This document shows positions 1-8,768 of a stretch of 19,208 bases of DNA, one piece after another. How positions within the stretch are numbered: the stretch's first letter is position 1; each line of letters opens with the position of its first letter. The notes under the pieces were generated by a model. That model did no database searches. It was not told the DNA's origin and saw nothing but the letters and a program-made list of their open reading frames with translations. Location of the stretch: positions 1 to 19,208 of the forward strand of contig UQWA01000042.1 in the NCBI GenBank assembly GCA_900544685.1, read 5' to 3'. The translations under genes and the position numbers were made by a program. The DNA comes from an uncultured Lachnospiraceae bacterium. GTDB lineage: Bacteria; Bacillota; Clostridia; Lachnospirales; Lachnospiraceae.

Positions 1-12
1 AGCAACTTTTAT

Positions 13-41
13 ATCATAGCACTGCTTTTGAAGTTTGTCAA
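13..41 (-). promoter_or_regulatory. Proximal sigma-A promoter (P2) of a leftward operon outside the window
   Basis: Read on the minus strand, TTGACA (36-41) and TATGAT (13-18) are separated by exactly 17 bases. The -35 is a perfect consensus and the -10 has one change. Transcription would leave the window at its left end. Together with the upstream promoter at 117-145 it forms a tandem pair of the kind found before rRNA operons in Firmicutes. The transcribed gene is not visible, so the rRNA assignment is inference. Confidence 0.75.
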
Positions 42-116
42 CAACTTTTTTAACTATTTTTCAATCTTTCGATTGAAGATTTGTGTTTCTTGCTGTCTCT
101 CTCAGACAGCTTCATT

Positions 117-145
117 ATATTATCACCTGTTCCAGTATTTGTCAA
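117..145 (-). promoter_or_regulatory. Distal sigma-A promoter (P1) of a leftward operon outside the window
   Basis: On the minus strand TTGACA (140-145) is followed after 17 bases by TAATAT (117-122); an overlapping TATAAT begins three bases further on. The transcript would begin with a 7-bp stem, GCTGTCT/AGACAGC (92-98 with 104-110), and a second small stem at 60-77, before reaching the second promoter. The block TTTGTCAACA(A)CTTTTTT recurs at both -35 regions, so the two promoters look duplicated. This arrangement is typical of stable-RNA operons. Confidence 0.75.
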
Positions 146-172
146 CACTTTTTTCGACTTTTTTCATTTTTT

Positions 173-209
173 ATAAAAGGGACGGTAAAAAGCCGCAAAA
201 CACCGCCCC
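173..209 (-). terminator. Intrinsic terminator after sbcC
   Basis: On the minus strand an 8-bp stem (GGGGCGGT, 202-209, with ACCGTCCC, 179-186; one G-U pair) is followed by TTTTAT. It starts only a few bases after the sbcC stop codon. The loop is 15 bases, so it is of moderate strength. It separates sbcC from the strong promoters that follow. Confidence 0.55.
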
Positions 210-214
210 AATGA

Positions 215-3200
215 CTACTGCCATCTGGCATGGCTGCCTTCCTGGTCTTTGGTTACCAGAAGTTGTTCTTCTACCTCTTGTTTTAGTTCTGTGACATGGG
301 AGATCATCCCGATCATCTTTGATCCGCCCGCCATGCGTTTCAATACTCGAACTGCCTGATTTCTGGAATGTTCGTCCAGGGAACCAAAACCTTCGTCTAT
401 AAACATCATATCCAGATGTATTGCTGCGCAGCTTTGCTGAATCTGATCTGCTATTCCAAGAGCCAGTGACAGTGCCGCCATGAAGGATTCCCCTCCTGAT
501 AAGGTACGGACTTCCCGCTCTTTTCCGGTTACTGTGGAATATACCATAAGATCCAGTCCATGATTCTTTCCTTCTCCTGCCTTTTCCAGACGATACATCC
601 GTAGTTCATACTGCCCTGCCGACATTTCGAGAAATCTTCGGTTGGCTGCTGTCAGTATGTTCTGCAGATAATAGCGCTGCACAAAAGTTTCAATATCCAT
701 TCGTGCTCCTGTCATATTTCCGGATAACTGCTGATACAGTCGGTCGGTTCTCGCATATTCTTCCACTATTGTCTGGCGTTCTTCCTGATTCTTTTTCAGC
801 GCCAGATATGCCTTTTCATTACTTTCATATGCATTTTTGCAGATTTCCAGCTTTGTACGCACATCTACCAAATGCTTTTCGGACTGCTCCCTGCAGATCT
901 CCAGCATCTCCAGATCCGGTCTGTCCTGACTGCCTATCTCTTTTTCTGCGGTCTCCTTCATCTGCAAAGCGGCTGCTTTTTTCTCTCTGTATGCTTCTAG
1001 GTTTTTCTGCATAAGATCTGCATCACTGATGGCATAGGTCTCTGTCACTTTCCACCATCCTTCTTCTGTTATCTTTCCAGCCTCCAGTGCGTTCCGGTAG
1101 TTCCTGTACTTTTCTTTCTCTTCCTTTTCTTTTTCTGGTATCTCTTTCTCATACTGCCTGATACGAGCCTGCGTCTGTTCTTTTTCCCTGCGTGCATTCT
1201 GCAGCTGTATTCTGGCATTCTGGCAGATCTGTTCCTGTTTTATTCTGATCTCTTTCGATACAGCTTTTTCATCCTGCACTTCTTTTGAGGTCTTTCCTTC
1301 TGTGGTACTCTGCAATTCCTGCTTTCTGCTTTGAAGACCTGCCAGCAGTTCTTTTTGTCTGCCTCTCTGCTCTTTCAGCTTTTCTTCCCACTCTTTCAGA
1401 TCCTGCTTTTTCTGCATTCCCTCTTCTTCAGATTTTTTCAGTTTCTCATATTGTAATTTTCTTTTTGCCAGATCAGTGCCTTCCTCTTCCACTTCATTTT
1501 TCCAGTTTTTCAGGCTGATCTTCCACTTTGCCAATACCGTTTCTTCTATTATATCTATATCTTCATCCGTATTCCTGTCTTCGAGACTCCTTTCCGACAA
1601 GCTTTTCTTCATGTGCTGATACAATTGCTCCGCCTCCTGCTGCATCAGACTTTCCTTTTCTTCTTCCAGCTTCTGGTATCCTTCTGCCTGCCTTGCCAGT
1701 TCTTCCTGCTTCTTTTGTAATTCCTGCACTTCCTTGCTTTCCTGCTCCAGCATCTCTCTTGTCAGATGACGGTTTGTTTCCGCAAGCAGACATGGGGACG
1801 GATGTTCCAGAGAACCACATACCGGACACGGCTGCCCGGGACGCAATTTTTCTTTTGCCAGAAAACCTGCCTGCGCATCCAGAAAAGCTGTCTGGTTTCT
1901 TAAATATGCCTCATTTGCCTGAAGAAAATGCGTTCTGCCTGTAGAGTACCGCTTTGCAGTATCCATTCTCTTCTGAACACATTTTGTGTACTCACGGTAG
2001 TATTTCATCACCTTATCATGCTCATCCAGCAACGCATCCGCATCCTTTTGACGCGCCTGCCACAGTGCCATCTGCGTGTCGACATCCTTCAGATCTGTTC
2101 TTTGCTCACGCCACGCTTCTTCCTGGCTCTCCAGATCCGTTATCTCCTTCTGTACTTTCTGTAATAACTGATCTGCCTGTGCCAGATTCTCTTCCTGTCC
2201 ATCTATTTCCTTTTGGATCTGATGCATCTTCTCCAGTGCTTTTAATATCGCATCCGCTTTCTGTATCACTTTACTGTCAGCTTCCACCGCCTGACGAAAG
2301 TTCTGCTCTGCCTTTTCTTCCTGCAAAACAGCTTCTTTTTCCTGTATTTCCAGTTGTGGAAGACGTTCTTTCTGCTGTTGATGATTTGCCTTCGTCTCTG
2401 ATGTTCTCTGTGCCGCTTCCTTCCACTGAAGATAAATCTGTCGTATTTCATAGGCCTGTCGTATCTTCCTGACCCGCTCTTCATCCAGCAGTCGTTCTTT
2501 CTCTTCCAGCCTGCATTCCCTTAATCTCTCCTGTGCCTGTTCCAGATAGGCAAAAAAACGCAGACAGTTCTGTGCTTTTACCACATTTTCACGGTCAGTA
2601 TCCCTTTTTTCAGATGCCTGGCGGTACTCCTTCTGTTTTTCCTCCCGTTGCGCTTCCAAATCTGCGCACAAACTTTCAAGTTCCTCCACCAGGCATTCCA
2701 GATCTGTTACAGAAAGTCGGTCCGAAGTCTGAATCTTCTGTTTTGCCGCCTTCACCTCGGCGGCTCTGCGGTAATCCTCAGGTATTACAATATACCCAGC
2801 CTGTGTCTGACAGATCGTTCGTATCTGCCCCATGATACCCAATTTTTCTTTCCTCCTGACCGCCAATTCTTCTGTCAGCTTCTGGTAGAATTCTGTCTGA
2901 AACAACTTACGAAAAATCACTTTCTTCTCATCTGATCTGGCACGAAGCAATTCCATAAATTCTCCTTGCGCAATCATGGCCACCTGCATAAACTGGCTTT
3001 TTGTCAACCCTACAATCTCTTCCAGCTTCTTATTGGTCTCCTTCTGTGGATATTCGCTGCCATCCGGCAGTATCAGACTCACCTGCGCACTGACCTCTAT
3101 CATACCGGTTCCCCGTTTCTTCGGTCTTACATGTCTTGGACTTCTGCGTACTGTATACACGCCCGCTCCATCTATATTTTGTTCTTCAAAAACCAGTTCC

Positions 3201-3433
3201 ACATATGGTTCCAGATTTGTATACTGGCTCTGAAGCTCTGCCCCGTCCTTTTTATTATTTTCAGAACTGGCTTCTCCAAACAGTGCAAATACAATGGCAT
3301 CAAAAATGGTCGTTTTCCCTGCGCCTGTATCTCCGCTGACCAGAAACAGATTCTGCTTCAGCCCTGAAAAATCAATCTCAGTTTTCTTCCCATAAGATCC
3401 AAATGCCTGCATAATCAATTTCTGTGGTCTCAT
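215..3433 (-). CDS. sbcC: SbcC, ATPase subunit of the SbcCD nuclease (Rad50 family)
   Basis: The product is the SMC-like ATPase partner of SbcD. In this family it binds DNA ends and gates the nuclease that opens hairpins and processes protein-blocked ends in the cytoplasm. At 1072 residues it has the usual length. Visible are the N-terminal Walker A GDTGAGKT (34-41), two long charged coiled-coil arms, the zinc-hook CPVC (536-539) between them, the ABC signature LSGGES (978-983), and Walker B with catalytic glutamate in FIDEGFGSLDE (about 1011-1021). The start ATG overlaps the sbcD stop by four bases (ATGA), with GGAGG seven bases upstream inside sbcD, so translation is coupled. Identification is secure from motifs, order and partner gene. 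Confidence 0.97.
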   Translation of the reverse strand: MRPQKLIMQAFGSYGKKTEIDFSGLKQNLFLVSGDTGAGKTTIFDAIVFALFGEASSENNKKDGAELQSQYTNLEPYVELVFEEQNIDGAGVYTVRRSPRHVRPKKRGTGMIEVSAQVSLILPDGSEYPQKETNKKLEEIVGLTKSQFMQVAMIAQGEFMELLRARSDEKKVIFRKLFQTEFYQKLTEELAVRRKEKLGIMGQIRTICQTQAGYIVIPEDYRRAAEVKAAKQKIQTSDRLSVTDLECLVEELESLCADLEAQREEKQKEYRQASEKRDTDRENVVKAQNCLRFFAYLEQAQERLRECRLEEKERLLDEERVRKIRQAYEIRQIYLQWKEAAQRTSETKANHQQQKERLPQLEIQEKEAVLQEEKAEQNFRQAVEADSKVIQKADAILKALEKMHQIQKEIDGQEENLAQADQLLQKVQKEITDLESQEEAWREQRTDLKDVDTQMALWQARQKDADALLDEHDKVMKYYREYTKCVQKRMDTAKRYSTGRTHFLQANEAYLRNQTAFLDAQAGFLAKEKLRPGQPCPVCGSLEHPSPCLLAETNRHLTREMLEQESKEVQELQKKQEELARQAEGYQKLEEEKESLMQQEAEQLYQHMKKSLSERSLEDRNTDEDIDIIEETVLAKWKISLKNWKNEVEEEGTDLAKRKLQYEKLKKSEEEGMQKKQDLKEWEEKLKEQRGRQKELLAGLQSRKQELQSTTEGKTSKEVQDEKAVSKEIRIKQEQICQNARIQLQNARREKEQTQARIRQYEKEIPEKEKEEKEKYRNYRNALEAGKITEEGWWKVTETYAISDADLMQKNLEAYREKKAAALQMKETAEKEIGSQDRPDLEMLEICREQSEKHLVDVRTKLEICKNAYESNEKAYLALKKNQEERQTIVEEYARTDRLYQQLSGNMTGARMDIETFVQRYYLQNILTAANRRFLEMSAGQYELRMYRLEKAGEGKNHGLDLMVYSTVTGKEREVRTLSGGESFMAALSLALGIADQIQQSCAAIHLDMMFIDEGFGSLDEHSRNQAVRVLKRMAGGSKMIGMISHVTELKQEVEEQLLVTKDQEGSHARWQ

Positions 3434-4581
3434 CTCATTTCCTCCTGCACTGTATTTATCACATCTGTCAGCAACACTTCTTCCTCTTCACTCAAATCCT
3501 TCAAAAAAGCACAGCAAAGCTGAAACGGATCTCTGTTAATCTGTACTGCTTCTTCCGCCTTTCCATTTTTTGTTCCGGCTGTCTCCCTTCTGATCTCAAG
3601 TAGATTCGGAAACGCCGCATAAATCCGGTCCTGCATGTCAAAAATATCCAGATCCACCTCATCAGTCAATACAACCGAAACATAATCATCACTTGCTGCC
3701 TCCAGAATCTCCGCGAGTGTTCCGCGGATAACTTTCACTTCATGACGTGGATATAACGGAATTGCCGTTATCTCTGTATGACCTTTTTCTCTCATCTCAA
3801 TCATCTGTATGGCTTTTACCTGTCCTGCTTCACTGACTGAGCAGGCAAGGGGAGTTCCACAATAGCTCCAGATATCCTTTCCCACCTTCATTGGTTTGTG
3901 GATATGTCCCAGTGCCGCATAATCAAACGGCTTAAGGACAGATGCACCTACCTGATCAATATTTCCCACTGTCCGGATCTCCGAATCCATGCGTTCCACC
4001 TGTTCCGCATCTATTCCATCCAGAAGATAAAACTGATGGCTGACCAGTACATTTCTCACCCGTGTATTTACCTCTTCTCTCTCCAACAGACGTTTTACCG
4101 TCTCATGATAGGAACAAAGTGTTCCGTCAGCCTCCGTTCCCACTATATTTTTCACCATCGACGGGCGCACAAACGGAAGCAGATAAAAATTCACATTCCC
4201 CCATTCATCACTCACGGTCACCTTCTGGATATGTTCCTCTGGCTGCTGCGGAGGCATACCTGCCATATACAGTTTCTGTTCCTCCAAAATGCCTCTGTAG
4301 AGATTTACTCTCGGTGCACTGTCATGGTTTCCACTGATCATCATCACAACCGTATCCGGCACTTCCTTTTTCATGGACAGTACAAACCAGTCAAATACAC
4401 TGACTGCTTCTGCCGAAGGTACAGCTTTATCGTAAATATCACCGGCAATCACAACGGCGTCCGGCTTTTCCTTCTTTGCCTGTTCCACCACCTGCTGCAG
4501 AACAAACTTCTGATCCTCCAGCAGATCTCTGTTGTATAATTTTAACCCTATATGTAAATCGGACAGATGAAAAAATTTCAT
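3430..4581 (-). CDS. sbcD: SbcD, nuclease subunit of the SbcCD complex (Mre11 family)
   Basis: This is the metal-dependent 3'-5' exonuclease and hairpin endonuclease that works with SbcC on DNA ends, 383 residues. The calcineurin-like phosphoesterase motifs are complete: HLSDLHIG with D8 and H10, AGDIYD with D48, SGNHDS with N85 and H86, then LVSHQF and ALGHIHKP supplying the remaining metal histidines. These are the two-Mn(II) site residues of Mre11 proteins. GGAGG lies eight bases before the ATG. A possible -10 (TATACT, 4617-4622) sits right upstream against the preceding hairpin, but no matching -35 is visible, so the promoter is uncertain. It forms a two-gene operon with sbcC. Confidence 0.97.
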   Translation of the reverse strand: MKFFHLSDLHIGLKLYNRDLLEDQKFVLQQVVEQAKKEKPDAVVIAGDIYDKAVPSAEAVSVFDWFVLSMKKEVPDTVVMMISGNHDSAPRVNLYRGILEEQKLYMAGMPPQQPEEHIQKVTVSDEWGNVNFYLLPFVRPSMVKNIVGTEADGTLCSYHETVKRLLEREEVNTRVRNVLVSHQFYLLDGIDAEQVERMDSEIRTVGNIDQVGASVLKPFDYAALGHIHKPMKVGKDIWSYCGTPLACSVSEAGQVKAIQMIEMREKGHTEITAIPLYPRHEVKVIRGTLAEILEAASDDYVSVVLTDEVDLDIFDMQDRIYAAFPNLLEIRRETAGTKNGKAEEAVQINRDPFQLCCAFLKDLSEEEEVLLTDVINTVQEEMR

Positions 4582-4624
4582 ATTTGCTTCCTCCTGCGTT
4601 TCCGGATATTTCTTTCAGTATACC

Positions 4625-4655
4625 AAAAAAGATACCGGCATGCGGTATCTTTTTT
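4625..4655. terminator. Strong bidirectional intrinsic terminator
   Basis: A perfect 13-bp inverted repeat (AAAAAAGATACCG, five-base loop, CGGTATCTTTTTT) has A and T tracts that give a U-run on either strand. It lies 20 bases after the stop of the second ABC exporter gene and upstream of sbcD, so it closes the exporter operon and isolates it from sbcDC. Confidence 0.85.
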
Positions 4656-4674
4656 GCAGTATGTTCAAGAATGC

Positions 4675-6531
4675 CTAGGCTACTACATCTTCAAACTGGG
4701 AATTGTACAGGTTCGCATAGAAACCTCCGGCTTTTAACAGTTCCTCATGATTTCCCTGTTCGACGATATCTCCATCCTTCATGACCAGAATCAAATCTGC
4801 ATCCCGGATGGTAGACAGCCTGTGTGCAATCACAAAGCTGGTTCTGCCTTTCATCAGGTTATCCATTGCCTTCTGAATCTCAATTTCTGTTCTGGTGTCT
4901 ACAGAAGAAGTAGCTTCATCCAGAATCAGTATCTTGTTATCTGCCAGAATTGCTCTGGCAATGGTCAGAAGCTGCTTCTGTCCCTGGGATACATTGCTGG
5001 CATCTTCATTTAATTCCATCTGATAGCCACCCGGAAGGGTCTGGATGAAGTGATGTGCTCTGGCTGCTTTCGCCGCTGCAATGACTTCCTCATCTGTGGC
5101 ATCCACTCTTCCATAACGAATGTTCTCCATAATCGTTCCCTTAAACAGCCAGGTATCCTGAAGCACCATGCCAAAAGCATCCCTCAGTTCTCTCCGGTTA
5201 AACTGGCGGATGTCATTCTGACCAAGCCGGATACTGCCACTGTTCACATCATAGAAACGCATCAGCAGTTTCACCATAGTAGTTTTTCCGGCTCCAGTAG
5301 GTCCTACAATGGCAATCTTCTGTCCCGGTTCTACATGACAGCTAAAGTCGTGAATAATGGTCTGATCTGCCACATATCCAAACTGCACATGATCGAATGT
5401 CACCTCTCCGGTCACTGACTCCAGACTCGCCGGATGTTCGCAGGTCTGGTCTTCTTCCTCTTCTTCCAGGAATTCAAAGACTCGTTCTGCTGCTGCTGAC
5501 ATGGACTGTACCTGATTGATGACCTGCGCAATCTGCTGCATCGGCTGGGTAAAGTTCTTCACATACTGGATAAATGCCTGAATATCACCAACCGTGATCA
5601 TATTGCGAATGGCCAGCAGACCACCTGTCAGAGCTACACACGCATAGCCCAGATTACCGACAAACATCATGATCGGCTGCATCATACCGGACAGGAACTG
5701 AGATTTCCATGCGGAATCATACAGGATTCCATTGGTCTTCTTAAATTCTTCGATGGTTTCATCTTCTTTATTAAAGGCCTTAATGACCAGATGACCGCCA
5801 TAAACCTCTTCCACCTGCCCGTTAATATGTCCCAGATAATCCTGCTGTGCAATAAAATATTTCTGGGATTTTCTGGTTACAACCTGAATCAGTCCCATGG
5901 ATATCGGCAGGATCACCAATGCAATCACCGTCATCAGTGGTGAGATACTGAGCATCATAATCAGTACACCGATCAGTGTTGCCACCGCTGTAATAATGGT
6001 GGTAATACTCTGGTTCAAACCCTGTCCCATGGTATCCACATCATTGGTGATTCGTGAAAGCACTTCACCATAGGTTCTGCTTTCGAAATACTTCATCGGC
6101 ATGCGATTGATCTTCTCTGAGATCTCCTTACGCATACGGTAACATACCTTCTGTGTCACCGCTGTCATAATCCATCCCTGTATAAAGCTGAATATGGCAC
6201 TTCCCAGATAGAGTGCCAGCACAAAGATCAATATCTTTCCAATCTTTGCAAAATCAATGCTGCCATTTCCCTGTATCTTTGCCATCAGTCCTTCGGTCAG
6301 TACCGTGGTTGCCTTACCAAGTATCTTCGGGCCCGCTACATTAAATATCGTGGAACATGCTGCAAATATCATAACCAGAAGAATAGATACTTTGTAGCTT
6401 CCGATATATGTCAGCAATTTACCAAGGGATTTTTTCAAGTCTTTCGGTTTTTCCCCAGGCCGCATGCCTCTGCTACCCATCATGCCTCTTCCACTGCGCG
6501 GTCCTGCATTTCCGTTCTGACTGTTACTCAT
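4675..6531 (-). CDS. ABC exporter half-transporter, catalytically canonical subunit
   Basis: This is a type IV exporter subunit (six-helix membrane domain plus ATPase, about 618 residues), second gene of a heterodimeric exporter pair resembling LmrCD, BmrCD and TM287/288 by arrangement. A Gly/Met/Arg-rich cytoplasmic tail precedes the membrane domain. Walker A is GPTGAGKT (410-417), Walker B ends in LILDEATSS with catalytic Glu539, and the switch histidine is in IAHRLS (His570). The signature is altered to VSQGQKQ (from 514) in place of SGGQ. It can therefore form one full site with its partner's signature and one degenerate site. The start is placed at the ATG at 6531, seven bases after GAGGTG; the ATG at 6537 is too close to that site. 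It overlaps the upstream gene by eight bases. The substrate is unknown, probably a drug or peptide. Confidence 0.93.
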   Translation of the reverse strand: MSNSQNGNAGPRSGRGMMGSRGMRPGEKPKDLKKSLGKLLTYIGSYKVSILLVMIFAACSTIFNVAGPKILGKATTVLTEGLMAKIQGNGSIDFAKIGKILIFVLALYLGSAIFSFIQGWIMTAVTQKVCYRMRKEISEKINRMPMKYFESRTYGEVLSRITNDVDTMGQGLNQSITTIITAVATLIGVLIMMLSISPLMTVIALVILPISMGLIQVVTRKSQKYFIAQQDYLGHINGQVEEVYGGHLVIKAFNKEDETIEEFKKTNGILYDSAWKSQFLSGMMQPIMMFVGNLGYACVALTGGLLAIRNMITVGDIQAFIQYVKNFTQPMQQIAQVINQVQSMSAAAERVFEFLEEEEEDQTCEHPASLESVTGEVTFDHVQFGYVADQTIIHDFSCHVEPGQKIAIVGPTGAGKTTMVKLLMRFYDVNSGSIRLGQNDIRQFNRRELRDAFGMVLQDTWLFKGTIMENIRYGRVDATDEEVIAAAKAARAHHFIQTLPGGYQMELNEDASNVSQGQKQLLTIARAILADNKILILDEATSSVDTRTEIEIQKAMDNLMKGRTSFVIAHRLSTIRDADLILVMKDGDIVEQGNHEELLKAGGFYANLYNSQFEDVVA

Positions 6532-8656
6532 GTGCATTCACCTCGCTTTCTTCTATGCCCAGTTCACTGGATGAGAGCTGTGATTTTGCAATCTGTTGAT
6601 AAACTTCACAATTCTTCAGTAATTCTTCATGGGTTCCTTTTCCCACGATCTGTCCATCATCCAGCACCAAAATCTGTTCTGCATGCAGAATCGTGCTGAT
6701 ACGCTGTGCCACTATAATAACTGTACGGTTTTGTACTTTTTCTGCCAGAGCTTTTCTCAATGCTGCATCGGTTTTCAGATCCAGCGCGGAAAAACTGTCA
6801 TCAAAGATAAAGATCTGCGGATCCTTCGCAATGGCTCTTGCTATGGCAAGCCTCTGCTTCTGGCCACCGGATACATTGCTTCCGCCCTGGGCAATCGGAC
6901 TGTCATACTGCTCGTCTTTTTCTTCAATAAAATCTGCTGCCTGGGCAATCTCTGCTGCACGGCGAATCTCCTCATCTGAAGCATCCTTCTTTCCAAACCG
7001 GAGATTGGAGGCTATCGTTCCTGAGAAGAGTACACCCTTCTGTGGCACAAATCCCAGTTCATCTCTCAGATCATGCATGGTAATCTGGCGGATATCTTTT
7101 CCATCCAGTGTAATCTCTCCGCCTGTCACATCATAAAGACGGGGGATCAGGTTCACCAATGTGGACTTGCCACAGCCAGTACTTCCGATAATTGCTGTGG
7201 TCTTTCCCGGTTCTGCCACAAAGTCAATGTCACGAAGCACATCTTCCTTTGCTTCCGGATACCGGAAATTCACATGATGAAATTCCAGTTTACCGGTATG
7301 TTCTGTTACTTTTTCCGGCTTCTTCGCATCTGTGATGGAAGGCTCTGTGCGAATAACCTCATCGATTCGTTCTGCTGCTACCGCAGCTCTTGGCAGCATG
7401 ATAGACATAACAGTCAGCATCAGGAAGGACATAACAATCATCATGGCATAGGTGATAAATGCTGTCATTGCACCTACCTGCATGGTACCACCGTCAATCT
7501 TATGTGCTCCAAACCAGACAATACCCACAGTCAGTACATTCATAATCATCATCATACCCGGCATCATAAAAGTCATCACCCGGTTGGTAAACAGATTCGT
7601 CCTGGTCAGTTTCTGATTGGCTTCATCAAAGCGTTCTTCTTCTTTTTTCTCCCGGACGAATGCACGGATAACAGGAAGACCTGTCAGAATTTCTCTGGAT
7701 ACCAGATTCAGGTTATCTACCAGTTTCTGCATAAGCTGAAACTTCGGCATGGCTACTTTCATCAGCACACCGATATACCCCATAATCACCAGAATGGCAA
7801 GCAGAATGATCCATTCCATGCCTGCGCCGGTCTGCATCACCTTCCACACACCGCCAATACCAAGAATCGGTGCATAGGCTACAATACGAAGCAGCATCAT
7901 CGATACCATCTGAATCTGCTGAATATCATTGGTACTTCTGGTAATCAGGGATGCTGTCGAAAACTGATCCATCTCCGCGTTGGAGAAACCAACCACTCTG
8001 CAGAACACCTTTTCTCTTAAATCACGTCCAATACCGGCACCTACGCGGGATGCAAAGAATCCTACCAGTACGGTAACCACTCCCATCAGAAGTGCCATGC
8101 CTACCATCTTCAGCCCTGATTCCAGCAGATAGTTCTGCTGAATATGGTGAATATCTACACCTGCACGCTCATCGCAGGCCACTGCATAGGCAATTCCTGT
8201 AGATCTAATCATTGAGCTTCCCATAGTATTTATGGTATCCTCTGCCTTCTGGCGAAGTCTCATCAGAATCTGCTCATCCATTCCATTCTGCATCATCACC
8301 TGCGTCTGGCTCATCTGATAATTCATCAAAAGTGGCAGAATCAGTTCTTCATCCAGCCCCTCCAGTTCTTCTTCTGAAAGGTCTGCACGGACATAATTAC
8401 TATCTTCCTTCTCATAGCTGTTCTCCCACAATGTCTTTTCCGCTTCTGTCATAAAAAGCATTGCTGACTTGTAGTCTTCTTCTGTGATCTCTTTCGGAAT
8501 CACATGCTCCACACCCCGGTTCTGGATTCCCACATCGATAATGTCCGACGTATAGGATGGCAGTGACAGGTCACACCACGCCTGCACAAATAACAGGGCA
8601 AGGATGATAATCACTGACCTCCAGTAGGGTGCGATATTTTTGAATATTTTACTCAT
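6524..8656 (-). CDS. ABC exporter half-transporter, degenerate-site subunit with large extracellular insert
   Basis: This is the first gene of the heterodimeric exporter pair, 710 residues. After TM1 (about 13-32) there is an insert of roughly 120 residues, rich in Glu, Met and Gln, before TM2 (about 178-198); it is predicted to be extracellular. The ATPase has Walker A GSTGCGKS (491-498) and an intact signature VSGGQKQ (from 595). The catalytic glutamate after Walker B is Asp (FIFDDSFSALD, Asp620), and the switch histidine is Gln651 (VAQRIS). These are the hallmarks of the non-hydrolysing site in heterodimeric exporters. Its intact signature would complete the active site of the partner subunit. 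A ribosome site AAAGGAAG precedes the ATG. Upstream lies a promoter with inverted repeats, suggesting repressor control. Substrate not determinable. Confidence 0.93.
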   Translation of the reverse strand: MSKIFKNIAPYWRSVIIILALLFVQAWCDLSLPSYTSDIIDVGIQNRGVEHVIPKEITEEDYKSAMLFMTEAEKTLWENSYEKEDSNYVRADLSEEELEGLDEELILPLLMNYQMSQTQVMMQNGMDEQILMRLRQKAEDTINTMGSSMIRSTGIAYAVACDERAGVDIHHIQQNYLLESGLKMVGMALLMGVVTVLVGFFASRVGAGIGRDLREKVFCRVVGFSNAEMDQFSTASLITRSTNDIQQIQMVSMMLLRIVAYAPILGIGGVWKVMQTGAGMEWIILLAILVIMGYIGVLMKVAMPKFQLMQKLVDNLNLVSREILTGLPVIRAFVREKKEEERFDEANQKLTRTNLFTNRVMTFMMPGMMMIMNVLTVGIVWFGAHKIDGGTMQVGAMTAFITYAMMIVMSFLMLTVMSIMLPRAAVAAERIDEVIRTEPSITDAKKPEKVTEHTGKLEFHHVNFRYPEAKEDVLRDIDFVAEPGKTTAIIGSTGCGKSTLVNLIPRLYDVTGGEITLDGKDIRQITMHDLRDELGFVPQKGVLFSGTIASNLRFGKKDASDEEIRRAAEIAQAADFIEEKDEQYDSPIAQGGSNVSGGQKQRLAIARAIAKDPQIFIFDDSFSALDLKTDAALRKALAEKVQNRTVIIVAQRISTILHAEQILVLDDGQIVGKGTHEELLKNCEVYQQIAKSQLSSSELGIEESEVNAHE

Positions 8657-8679
8657 CCTGTTCTTCCTTTCTTTTTTCT

Positions 8680-8704
8680 AACGGTGTTATTATCTAACAC
8701 TGTT
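8680..8704. promoter_or_regulatory. Palindromic operator-like site in the exporter leader
   Basis: AACGGTGTTA, a five-base spacer and TAACACTGTT form a palindrome with a single mismatch between the arms. It lies between the exporter promoter and its start codon, in the position of a repressor site. The core ACACCGT/ACGGTGT recurs at 8728-8737 and 8760-8769. The dimension fits a MarR or TetR-type dimer, but no such regulator gene lies in this window, so the binding protein is unknown. Confidence 0.5.
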
Positions 8705-8723
8705 ATATTTTTACATGCGTTAA

Positions 8724-8752
8724 ATAATAACACCGTGATTTTGCCATGTCAA
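8724..8752 (-). promoter_or_regulatory. Promoter of the ABC exporter operon
   Basis: On the minus strand a perfect TTGACA (8747-8752) is followed after 17 bases by TATTAT (8724-8729). The -35 falls in the loop of a 15-bp inverted repeat whose second arm fills the spacer, so binding or hairpin formation there would block RNA polymerase. Predicted transcript start is about 8715, placing the palindrome 8680-8704 in the leader. Confidence 0.7.
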
Positions 8753-8768
8753 ACAAAATCACGGTGTT
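8729..8768. terminator. 15-bp perfect inverted repeat, terminator and/or operator
   Basis: AACACCGTGATTTTG (8729-8743) and its exact complement (8754-8768) flank a ten-base loop. It lies 45 bases after the dehydrogenase stop and could end that transcript, though the T tract on the minus strand is weak (TTATTATTT). On the plus strand it is followed by a better T run. It also brackets the exporter -35, so it may serve as a regulatory site as well. Confidence 0.5.

Noticed and set aside
28..294. Plus-strand ORF of 88 codons at the left end
   Set aside because: It runs antisense through two strong promoters and the end of sbcC, has low-complexity Phe/Leu/Ser composition and no ribosome site.
3898..4539. 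Plus-strand open frame of 213 codons
   Set aside because: It lies opposite sbcD with its complete nuclease motifs; the composition is a typical shadow and there is no ribosome site.
7073..8020. Plus-strand open frame of 315 codons
   Set aside because: It is antisense to the first ABC exporter gene, which has full motifs; the translation is rich in His, Cys and Gln with no recognisable domain, as expected for a shadow frame.
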